From Parcubacteria group bacterium GW2011_GWF1_45_5 (lineage in GTDB: Bacteria; Patescibacteriota; Minisyncoccia; UBA6257; Brennerbacteraceae): DNA of 35,103 nt. Below the pieces are notes generated by a model. The model saw only the letters and a program-made list of their open reading frames with translations. It searched no databases and was not told where the DNA came from. The position numbers and the translations under genes were made by a program. The stretch lies in contig LCLB01000001.1 in the NCBI GenBank assembly GCA_001001795.1, forward strand, positions 8,249 through 43,351, in the 5' to 3' direction. This document shows, piece after piece, positions 8,736 to 16,785 of the stretch. Positions within the stretch are counted from its first letter, which is position 1; every line of letters begins with the position of its first letter.

Positions 8736-9784
8736 TAGAGCCCTTGCGGGAGGAGGATTACGGAGTATGGGACGCTTTCGTGGAAGAATCTTCCGACGGG
8801 ACATTATTCCATACGATCGCGTGGAAGAGAATTTTAGAGGAAACATTCGGTTACCAGCCATATTATTTTATTTTAAGAGACGCCAAAGGCGGGATTGCCG
8901 GGATATTTCCGGCGTTTTTGGTCAGGGGTATCCATGGAAAGGTGCTTGTGTCGTTGCCGTTTATGGAGTACGGAGGGCCAATTGTACGGGATGGGTATTA
9001 CGCATCGATGTTTGAAAGTATCGTTAATTTATTTGTGATGTTAAAAAAAGAACAAGGCGTACGTTATCTTGAGATAAAGACGCCTCCAGATACGCAATAT
9101 CATGACGCAGAGTCGTTCTTATTTGCGCCGGTTGTTAAGGCATACGATTATAGTATTAATATCGGCGGGAGGGATTTTACGAATGATTTTTGGCCGAAGA
9201 TGAAAGCGAAAACAAGGGTTCGGCACTCAGTTGTGCAATCGTGCCGGTACGGGGTAGGAGTGGCAGATGCCGATATACACTCCTTCTATGCGCTTCATGT
9301 CAGTAGTATGGCGCGTGTCGGTTCACTTCCATGGCCACAACGATTTTTTGCAAATATACGCACATATTATCCTGCATCACGGTTTATCGGGGCATATATT
9401 GATAAAAAAATGATCGGGGCAATGCTTAATTTGCCGTATCGGGCAAGGGATTTAGCGGTTGTGCTGTCGTACGATCGTTCATGCCAAGCATACCGGGCAA
9501 GCGATCTTTTGTATTATCATGAGATACGGTTTGCTTTTGAGAATCGATTCGCCACAGTTGATTTTGGCCGTACCCGTCCCGATTCCCCGTACGAAAAATA
9601 CAAACAAAAATGGGGAGCGACAAAACATACGCTTTATAGCTACGTGTACCCCGCAGATATGTGCCATTTGGTCGATCCGTATGCCTCCTATACGCGCTTC
9701 GCGCGATTCACAAGAAATAACATAGCATGGAACGCCTTCGTACATACTTTTTTCGGGCAAAACGCCATACGCTATTTCCCGTAA
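8732..9784 (+). CDS. FemAB/GNAT-superfamily protein (resembles FemAB-related exopolysaccharide-associated proteins)
   Basis: N-terminus ...LFHTIAWKRILEETFGYQPYYFILRD...GIFPAFLV and C-terminal ...SDLLYYHEIRFAFENRFATVDFGRTRPDSPYEKYKQKWGA; ATGA overlap with the upstream rSAM. Confidence 0.8.
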   Translation: MIEPLREEDYGVWDAFVEESSDGTLFHTIAWKRILEETFGYQPYYFILRDAKGGIAGIFPAFLVRGIHGKVLVSLPFMEYGGPIVRDGYYASMFESIVNLFVMLKKEQGVRYLEIKTPPDTQYHDAESFLFAPVVKAYDYSINIGGRDFTNDFWPKMKAKTRVRHSVVQSCRYGVGVADADIHSFYALHVSSMARVGSLPWPQRFFANIRTYYPASRFIGAYIDKKMIGAMLNLPYRARDLAVVLSYDRSCQAYRASDLLYYHEIRFAFENRFATVDFGRTRPDSPYEKYKQKWGATKHTLYSYVYPADMCHLVDPYASYTRFARFTRNNIAWNAFVHTFFGQNAIRYFP

Positions 9785-10440
9785 ATTTGGAGATCCGACA
9801 GCGGATATTTTTCAACCGTGTTGCGGAAGATTTCGGGACACGTGCGTGGGCTACGGGTAGGGTGGCGGAACGGCAGGCAATACGTCGATGGACGGCAGAA
9901 CGTATCATATACGGCGAGAACATTCTCGACGTCGGTGTCGGCAACGGTCTTATGTTCCAGTACCTTAAAAGGAAAATCAATTATACGGGTATCGATATTT
10001 CCGAGAATATGCTTATTCAGGCCGGAATTCGGGCGCGTCATTACGGGATTCCCTTCACTGCCCTACAGGGTAATGCCGCTGCGTTGCCGTTCCCCGATAG
10101 TTCGTTCGATACAGTTATGTGCATAGATATGTTCCATCATATTCCCCGGTTTCTTCGGAGTCGCGTATTAGGTGAACTTGTACGGGTAGTGCGTCCCCGC
10201 GGTCAAATTATTATAGAAATAAAGAATCAATGGAATCCATTCATCGCATGTGGATATTTGATTGGCGGTATGGTTCATGGCGTTACTATGGTCCCCGTTA
10301 ATCCGTTTAATGTCCGGCATTATTTCTCCGAAACAGGTTTTCATATACAAGACAAATTTATTGTGCCTCCGCGCATATGCCCGCCGTTCATCGTGTTTGA
10401 TTTGCGTCAGGGTACAGGCGATGTCCGTGTGATACAATAA
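9727..10440 (+). CDS. SAM-dependent methyltransferase (class I)
   Basis: ILDVGVGNGLMFQYL...YTGIDISENML...LPFPDSSFDTVMCIDMFHHIP...LVRVVRPRGQIIIE. The start may lie downstream of 9727, since it overlaps the upstream CDS by 58 nt. Confidence 0.88.
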   Translation: MERLRTYFFRAKRHTLFPVNLEIRQRIFFNRVAEDFGTRAWATGRVAERQAIRRWTAERIIYGENILDVGVGNGLMFQYLKRKINYTGIDISENMLIQAGIRARHYGIPFTALQGNAAALPFPDSSFDTVMCIDMFHHIPRFLRSRVLGELVRVVRPRGQIIIEIKNQWNPFIACGYLIGGMVHGVTMVPVNPFNVRHYFSETGFHIQDKFIVPPRICPPFIVFDLRQGTGDVRVIQ

Positions 10441-10477
10441 AACAAGGGAATAAAATTATGTAAATATTTTTCCTACC

Positions 10478-11173
10478 TTGATTATGACGGTATCAGTTAT
10501 TGTTCCGGTGTACAACGAAGAAAAAACCATCGCGACAACCATTCGCGCGATCAATGCGGTTAATATATCAAAACAAGTGATTATTGTTGATGATGGCTCT
10601 ACGGATGCAACCCGTGAGGCTATCGGTATGCTGTGCGATCAATACCAGTTCATATTAATCAGACACGAGGGTAATCAAGGGAAAGGAACCGCCATTCAAT
10701 CGGCGCTTGCCCATGCCACTGGCGAAATATCTGTTATTCAGGACGCGGATCTGGAAACCAGCCCCGATAATTATCCACGCCTGGTAGAGCCGATTATCCG
10801 GGGCGAAACAGGGGTGGTGTTTACGTATCGCATACGTGCCCCTATAACCAAAGAATCATTGTCGCATTGGGTGTACCGTTGGGGGAACGCGGTGCAAACA
10901 TGCTTGGCTAATTTGTTATTTGGCGCCAGTATACGTGACGTAAACAGTGGTTGTAAGGCGTTCAGAACCGATATATTGAAAGCATTTGAATTGCGGGAAC
11001 GGGGATTTGCCGTTGAACATGAGATGACGGCGAAGGCATTAAAGAGGAGTCGTTGTATATACCAACTGCCGATTCGATATTTTCCCCGTACGATTAGGCA
11101 GGGTAAGAAAATAAATTTTTTTGACGGTATCAAAGGAATTACAGCCCTTATTCGATACAGATTCATTCCGTGA
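10478..11173 (+). CDS. Glycosyltransferase family 2 (dolichyl-phosphate-mannose-synthase-like)
   Basis: VSVIVPVYNEEKTI...VIIVDDGSTDAT...NQGKGTAIQSAL...QDADLE. An ATG start at 10484 is more likely than TTG at 10478. Confidence 0.93.
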   Translation: MIMTVSVIVPVYNEEKTIATTIRAINAVNISKQVIIVDDGSTDATREAIGMLCDQYQFILIRHEGNQGKGTAIQSALAHATGEISVIQDADLETSPDNYPRLVEPIIRGETGVVFTYRIRAPITKESLSHWVYRWGNAVQTCLANLLFGASIRDVNSGCKAFRTDILKAFELRERGFAVEHEMTAKALKRSRCIYQLPIRYFPRTIRQGKKINFFDGIKGITALIRYRFIP

Positions 11174-12999
11174 AGAATATGTTTTCCAACAAGATGATTT
11201 CTAAAATGTTGACGGTTACGGTCATTATGGCGGTATATGTTCTGCTTATTTTGTTCATTAATCCCGGCATCCTGTCGTTCCATCGTGATCCGATATTATT
11301 CGAGGAAGATATCAGAATTTTCGTTTATACTTTTCCTTTATTGGCAGTGATTATTGCCGGATACATTTGTTTTTGCGAAAGGCGTGTATTTCTGGAAGTG
11401 ATGCGTTCGGTTCCTAAAAGATATTTTATAACCCTGGGGATAACGGTGATTATTTTTCTTCTTGTCTGTTGTTGGGGAGGATTGACCCTTAAGTTTTTTA
11501 ATCCAACCGATGCCGAATGGGCCGAACTGCATTACGCCAGGGACTTGGTGACGGGCGATAAACGTGCATTTCTTTATCTTATAGACCGGGTAATGGGCAT
11601 CTTGATATATGCCATAGGATTTAAGGTATTTGGATTTACGCCTTTTGTAGGGACAATAACCAGCTTAGTGGTCGGCGCCCTCTCCATTGTCGCGGTTTTC
11701 TTCTTGGCCCAAGTTCTATTTCGTAATCCTCGGATCAGTTTGGCCAGCGGCATGGTGTACGCCGCGAACCCCCATGTCCTGATTTTTTCTTCGGTCAGGA
11801 TGGGATACACGATTATAGTCGGTCTTTTCATGTTACTTTTTATTATCGCCGCGGTTTTAGCCTTTAGGCGGCATTCTTTTCCCCTGCACATTGTCGCCTT
11901 GGCTTGTTTTGCGGTTATGAATCAGACCAAACCAGAGTACTTTGTTCTGATCGGGGTTTACGCATTTTGCTATCTGTTATTCGGAGAATTTAGGCATTTA
12001 TCCTGGCGACGTACGGCAGTATTGTGTCTGGTTTTGTTTTTATTCTCCATACCATTTTTACTAACTAATTATCATTTCCGCCAGACAACCATGGATGGTT
12101 GGTGTAGCTTTCCTTCGCAACCATTTCATGATGGCAGATTCTATTCTTATTTTTCGCCTGTGCTAGCCCCTATGGACGTAGCTTTGCGTTTCTTATTGAA
12201 TAATCGTTTTTCCCTGAATTATTTCTTCAACGATATTCCTTCGTTTATTTCGTTTTGGGGTTCTCTGAAGATGGTAATTATAAGCGTGGTGGCAATGGTT
12301 GGCTTTTTGCTTTCTTTTAAGAAACATTTTAGGGATAATTTGTTCTTATTTTTATCCTTCGTAATAATGTCGTTTATATATTTAGCCGATTGTATTTACT
12401 ACGAGGATCGTTTGGCGGTTCCGACTTACAATATTGCTGTTTTGTATGTCGGTTTTGCCATTGGTTTTCTTGCGGATTCGTTGACGAGGTTCATCGGGAA
12501 GGGCGAGATATCCAGGTATATTTCTGTCATCATCATTTCGTTGGCTGTTTCATTGGTGTCGTTGGGAGTGGCTTTTAAAAGTTATCGTTCATATCTCGGT
12601 GAACGTCTTTTGCCGCATTCGCTGTTGGACCTTTCGTCAACTTATAGTGTCGATATTTATGGAGACTTAAGATCAATCTCGGATAAATACGGTTTTGCGC
12701 CCGCGCAATCATATCTTATTCTCCCTGGTCACGCTGAGCTGCATTCGGCTCAATTTCTTGGTTATGAAGCGATTGCTCTTTCTGATATGTTCGACAGCTC
12801 GTTTTTTACTGACCGCGATCTTTTCCTTGGAAACTTTCAACTGCCTCATGGGGCATTTAAGAATAATTATTTCATCGAGAGTCCCCAGTGTTCTCCGCCC
12901 GATCAGGAGCTTGGTGTCATGTGCGAATTTGTAAAAATAAACTATAAGGAACGTATGATAGGGCAATGGGGAGTGTATACTATATATCAATTAAAGTAA
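11170..12999 (+). CDS. Multi-pass membrane glycosyltransferase, GT39/PMT-like
   Basis: Many hydrophobic segments; early acidic motif FNPTDAEWAELHYARDL; GMVYAANPHVLIFSSVRMGYT; GTG start overlapping the GT2 stop. Confidence 0.72.
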   Translation: MKNMFSNKMISKMLTVTVIMAVYVLLILFINPGILSFHRDPILFEEDIRIFVYTFPLLAVIIAGYICFCERRVFLEVMRSVPKRYFITLGITVIIFLLVCCWGGLTLKFFNPTDAEWAELHYARDLVTGDKRAFLYLIDRVMGILIYAIGFKVFGFTPFVGTITSLVVGALSIVAVFFLAQVLFRNPRISLASGMVYAANPHVLIFSSVRMGYTIIVGLFMLLFIIAAVLAFRRHSFPLHIVALACFAVMNQTKPEYFVLIGVYAFCYLLFGEFRHLSWRRTAVLCLVLFLFSIPFLLTNYHFRQTTMDGWCSFPSQPFHDGRFYSYFSPVLAPMDVALRFLLNNRFSLNYFFNDIPSFISFWGSLKMVIISVVAMVGFLLSFKKHFRDNLFLFLSFVIMSFIYLADCIYYEDRLAVPTYNIAVLYVGFAIGFLADSLTRFIGKGEISRYISVIIISLAVSLVSLGVAFKSYRSYLGERLLPHSLLDLSSTYSVDIYGDLRSISDKYGFAPAQSYLILPGHAELHSAQFLGYEAIALSDMFDSSFFTDRDLFLGNFQLPHGAFKNNYFIESPQCSPPDQELGVMCEFVKINYKERMIGQWGVYTIYQLK

Positions 13000-13009
13000 T
13001 CAAACAATT

Positions 13010-13228
13010 ATGGTTAAAAAGGTATCGACGAAAATTAAGGAATATGTTCTGGTATACCAAAGCCAGGAACATTATGAGGTGCTGGGGTATGTTCGAGCTC
13101 CATCTATGATAGTAGCCAAGAAGAGGGCTCAAAAAAAACTTCTGCCGGAAGCGAAATATTATAATGTTCCGCAAGCGGAAATAGACGAGATAGCGGGTTT
13201 CGACAGAGTAGACTTTGATTTGAAATAA
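13010..13228 (+). CDS. Small 72-aa uncharacterised protein
   Basis: Complete ORF filling the gap between the GT39-like gene and an rSAM gene; EYVLVYQSQEHYEVLGYVRAPSMIVAKKRAQKKL. Confidence 0.6.
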   Translation: MVKKVSTKIKEYVLVYQSQEHYEVLGYVRAPSMIVAKKRAQKKLLPEAKYYNVPQAEIDEIAGFDRVDFDLK

Positions 13229-13250
13229 TCATTTTGTATTTTCCGTTTCA

Positions 13251-14195
13251 TTGCCATTCTTGATTATGCCCGATGTTGCCATTTGGAACCAGTGTAACAA
13301 TCATTGCGTGATGTGCACGAATTCTTTATCTTTCCAATCGGAGAAAGAGAGTGTTCCTTACGCATTTAAAAGTATCAAACAAAGATGGGTGCGACGCGCC
13401 ATGGGGCCGGAGGATGTGATTTCTTTCAGCGGGGGAGAGCCCACGATTCATCCTGAATTTTTCGAAATTATCCATTGGTTTCGTGCCGAATATCCCAAAC
13501 GCACCATTGTAGTGGTGTCGAACGGGAGAATGTTTAGTTATCTTCAATTCACGAGAAACATTCTGAAAATCAGTAATATTCTTTTTGAAGTCGCCCTTCA
13601 TGGATACGATGAGAAATCGCACGACAGTGTAACCCGTGCTCCGGGGAGTTTCCGACAGACCGTTCAAGGGATTCATCACATCTTACGCCACAAGAAAGCA
13701 TCGCAAGAATTGGAGATACGGATTGTCGTCACCAAACTTACTTATAAGCACCTGGGGAAGATACTCTCTTTTGTTGAAAAAGAATTCGGCGCTCAAAAGA
13801 TACGGGACATCGCTCTGATTTTTATAGAAATGGAGGGTCAGGCTCAAGATAACGCACGAGTCGTGGGCATATCGTATGAAAAGGTAAAGAAATATATAGA
13901 ATCTGCCGTCCACGACTGGTCATCGTCTTTCCGTGAACTTCGATTGCTTCATTTTCCTTTATGCACAATTCCTCAAATATTATGGCCGTACGCATGGAGA
14001 ACGCTCAGGGAAGAGGAGGTGACCTTTTTGTCGCGTTGTGCATCGTGTCTGATGAAGAAATATTGCTTGGGAATCCATAAGGACTATATAAGCATCATGG
14101 GGAAGGGAGAATTCAAACCGGTTCGAAATATGAAGAAAAAGATAGAAAAGGGGATCTCTTTCTATAAGCCCATTAAAAGCATTTCGCGGGGATGA
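13251..14195 (+). CDS. Radical SAM protein
   Basis: CNNHCVMC; FSGGEPTIHPE; ALHGYDEKSHDSVTRAPGSFRQT; FPLC; CASCLMKKYCLGIHKDY. True start probably the internal ATG at 13266 or the first codon. Confidence 0.92.
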   Translation: MPFLIMPDVAIWNQCNNHCVMCTNSLSFQSEKESVPYAFKSIKQRWVRRAMGPEDVISFSGGEPTIHPEFFEIIHWFRAEYPKRTIVVVSNGRMFSYLQFTRNILKISNILFEVALHGYDEKSHDSVTRAPGSFRQTVQGIHHILRHKKASQELEIRIVVTKLTYKHLGKILSFVEKEFGAQKIRDIALIFIEMEGQAQDNARVVGISYEKVKKYIESAVHDWSSSFRELRLLHFPLCTIPQILWPYAWRTLREEEVTFLSRCASCLMKKYCLGIHKDYISIMGKGEFKPVRNMKKKIEKGISFYKPIKSISRG

Positions 14196-15373
14196 CCATT
14201 CCTTCAACCGTTATTACCTATTTATTCCTGATTCCTCTTGGATTGCTTGGTGGCATCACCAGTTATACTGACATCAGATACGGGAAGATAAAGAACATTC
14301 ATTTGCTTTTGGGGTTGATATATTCGATTTGTTTGTATTCTTTTCTGATTGTTTACAGTACGTACGGCATTCATCAACCGGGTAATCTGAAATATCTTTT
14401 CAATCTATTTCTAAACGGATCCTTTGCGTTTTTATGCGGTTATCTTTTATGGCGTTTTGATTTATGGGCGGCAGGGGATGCGAAACTTTTTTCTCTTTTT
14501 GCGTTTCTTATCCCTCTGGAGTTTTATTCTCGCAGTTATATCTCTCTTTTCCCCTCGGCAACGCTTCTGATCGATGCATTCCTTTTCATCTGTTCCGCTT
14601 TTATTGTTGAAATGCTTTGCAAATTGACCCTATCGCTGTACGGTATCGCTAGGAGTTTTCTTAGAAAAATTAAAGAAGGTTTTAGGTTGTCTTTCTCCGA
14701 TTTTTTCCGAATGCGATGGGGAGTTTTAAAGAGCTTTATTATAGAAACAGGGAAATTGTTTCTATTGTGCACCAGCGCGCTTATTGCCATCGAGGGCCTT
14801 TCAATTTTTCTGAAAAAGATTATCCCTTCGGCGAACATATCGCACCCTTTGCTTTTTCAAACATTTTTTTTCGCGTTGCAAATCATTTTATTTAGATCCC
14901 TTTGGAAAAACAAAATATTTGTTAGATTAATTTTAGTGGCAGGCGCAGTATGCGGTACCATTTTTCTTTTATCGCATAATGGAATATTATTACTGAATCT
15001 GGTAAAAAACTCTATAATCCTTTTGCTTTTGGTGGGAGTTGTCATGCAGATGGTCTATACGTACATCGAATCTCACGAGACCAGAAGAATAAGGGCTAAA
15101 GATGTTTGTCTGGGTAGCTTTATTACCCCGGAGTCGTTACTTTATATAGAAAATGAGTTTAAAAAGAAAAATAAGGCAGATGAGCTCGGTACCTGTTGTT
15201 CCGATGGTTTGACAAGGATCCAGGCGGATCTTATCCGTGACGTATTCGAAAACGATGACAGCATTCGGATAAACGTATATAAAACCTTCTTTTTCGCACC
15301 TTTTATATTTTTGGCCTTCTTATTCACGATTTTGACAAAGGGATCATTCTTGTTTTTCCTTCTGGATCTTTAA
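14192..15373 (+). CDS. A24-family (prepilin/preflagellin) peptidase-like membrane protein, archaeal type
   Basis: SYTDIRYGKIKN and WAAGDAKLF match the two aspartyl motifs; C-terminal DGLTRIQADLI and FAPFIFLAFLFTIL; multiple TM segments; ATGA overlap with the rSAM stop. Confidence 0.78.
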   Translation: MTIPSTVITYLFLIPLGLLGGITSYTDIRYGKIKNIHLLLGLIYSICLYSFLIVYSTYGIHQPGNLKYLFNLFLNGSFAFLCGYLLWRFDLWAAGDAKLFSLFAFLIPLEFYSRSYISLFPSATLLIDAFLFICSAFIVEMLCKLTLSLYGIARSFLRKIKEGFRLSFSDFFRMRWGVLKSFIIETGKLFLLCTSALIAIEGLSIFLKKIIPSANISHPLLFQTFFFALQIILFRSLWKNKIFVRLILVAGAVCGTIFLLSHNGILLLNLVKNSIILLLLVGVVMQMVYTYIESHETRRIRAKDVCLGSFITPESLLYIENEFKKKNKADELGTCCSDGLTRIQADLIRDVFENDDSIRINVYKTFFFAPFIFLAFLFTILTKGSFLFFLLDL

Positions 15374-15375
15374 CC

Positions 15376-15403
15376 TTGTTCCTTCGGGGCTTTTTGTTAT
15401 ACT
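15376..15403 (+). promoter_or_regulatory. Candidate sigma70-type promoter for the cysteine desulfurase gene
   Basis: TTGTTC - 16 nt - TATACT. Confidence 0.45.
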
Positions 15404-15482
15404 GTAAGAGCAGATATCTATTTTCTGACCTTTGCGATAATATTTGCACGACATACTTTGCGATAGATCGAGTTTATTATTT

Positions 15483-16700
15483 ATGGATACGCGCGTGTAT
15501 TTGGATTGCGCCGCTTCAACGCCGGTTGACCCACGGGTCGTTGCTTCTATGGAGCCGTATTTTTCGGCTATATTCGGGAATCCCGGGTCGGTACATGCAT
15601 TTGGCAGGGAGGCCCAAGCTGCGCTTGATATGGGTCGTCAAAATATCGCCCGACTATTCGGAGTTGATTTCGGTAATGTCGTATTTACTTCTTCGGCAAC
15701 CGAAGCGAATAATTTGATCATTCAGGGAGCGGTAAAAATGTACAGGAAAGAACAGGGACCGGACCACGAGCTCCCCCATATTATTACCAGTAGTATCGAG
15801 CACGAATCAATACTGGAAGCTTGCAGAGATCTGGAACAGAATAGTTTGGCAACCGTTACCTATGCGCCCGTTAACAAAGAAGGGTTCGTTGATGTAGCGG
15901 TTATAGCCGGAAGTTTGCGTAAAGAAACCGTGTTGGTTTCCATTATGTATGTGAATAATGTGACCGGAGCGATCCAGCCGGTTGAAGAGATCAGCAAGAT
16001 TATCAAGGGATTCAAAAGCGATAAACTTTCCCCTCGGCATCAGTCGCGTTACTCTCCTAAAGAGTTGATGTATCCGATTTTTCATAGCGATGCCGCACAG
16101 GCAATCCACTGTCTCGAAAAGATTGGTCTTTATGATCTAGGGATGGATGCCGTGACAGTTTCCTCTCATAAAATTTACGGTCCCAAAGGAGCAGGGGCTC
16201 TTATCGCCGGTTTTTCTTTTGGCATCGGGATTGCTCCAATGATAATGGGGGGGATGCAGGAGTTTGGCATACGCGCAAGCACGCAGGATGTGCCGGGTAT
16301 TGTTGGCTTTTCCGATGCGCTTAAATTTGTACGCGAAGAACTTGTACAAGAAAAAAAACATACTAAAGAATTGAAGAACATTCTTGTGAAGGGGATTATT
16401 TCCTCTTATCCTCGGGCGGTTATCAATTCCTGCGAACCATGTATCTCGAGTGTGTGCAACATTTCGTTTCCGGGATTCGGACTCGAAGAACTGCTGTATC
16501 GGTTTGATCAACAAGGGATTGCGGTTGCCGCGGGGTCGGCATGCAGCGCAAAGGTTCTGGGACCTTCTCACGTTCTCGTCGCCATGGGGCTGGATGAACC
16601 TTTGACGACTTCAGCGATCCGTTTCAGTTTTGGAAAATTTATTACGCGGGAGGCTATGCACTATTGTGTTGAACGGATTCCCTTGATTCTCGCCCGGTAG
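15483..16700 (+). CDS. Cysteine desulfurase (NifS/IscS family); start revised from 15444 to the in-frame ATG at 15483
   Basis: VYLDCAASTPVDPRV...NPGSVHAFG...SSIEHESIL...HSDAAQ...SSHKIYGPKGAGAL...GSACSA. Confidence 0.95.
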   Translation: MDTRVYLDCAASTPVDPRVVASMEPYFSAIFGNPGSVHAFGREAQAALDMGRQNIARLFGVDFGNVVFTSSATEANNLIIQGAVKMYRKEQGPDHELPHIITSSIEHESILEACRDLEQNSLATVTYAPVNKEGFVDVAVIAGSLRKETVLVSIMYVNNVTGAIQPVEEISKIIKGFKSDKLSPRHQSRYSPKELMYPIFHSDAAQAIHCLEKIGLYDLGMDAVTVSSHKIYGPKGAGALIAGFSFGIGIAPMIMGGMQEFGIRASTQDVPGIVGFSDALKFVREELVQEKKHTKELKNILVKGIISSYPRAVINSCEPCISSVCNISFPGFGLEELLYRFDQQGIAVAAGSACSAKVLGPSHVLVAMGLDEPLTTSAIRFSFGKFITREAMHYCVERIPLILAR

Positions 16701-16704
16701 CTTT

Positions 16705-16733
16705 TTGCTTTTTCTCCTTTTTATCTTTATACT
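16705..16733 (+). promoter_or_regulatory. Candidate sigma70-type promoter upstream of the clpB-like gene
   Basis: TTGCTT - 17 nt - TATACT. Confidence 0.5.
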
Positions 16734-16785
16734 ATTTTAAAGTATTTCATTTTTCGTCCGGGTTTTATCCCTATCTCTCATTTTT

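Noticed and set aside
10771-11283. 170-aa minus-strand ORF
   Set aside because: Antisense to GT2 and the start of the GT39-like gene; shadow ORF.
2-15373. Idea that the locus is a CRISPR, retron or phage-defence island
   Set aside because: No direct-repeat array, reverse transcriptase, nuclease or recombinase seen; gene content is enzymatic modification.
14192-15373. Exosortase/archaeosortase assignment for the membrane protein next to FemAB-like and GT genes
   Set aside because: The catalytic pattern is two A24-type Asp motifs; no exosortase Cys-Arg-His arrangement noticed.
15376-15717. 113-aa plus-strand ORF
   Set aside because: Out-of-frame overlap with the cysteine desulfurase; its first codons coincide with a promoter-like sequence.
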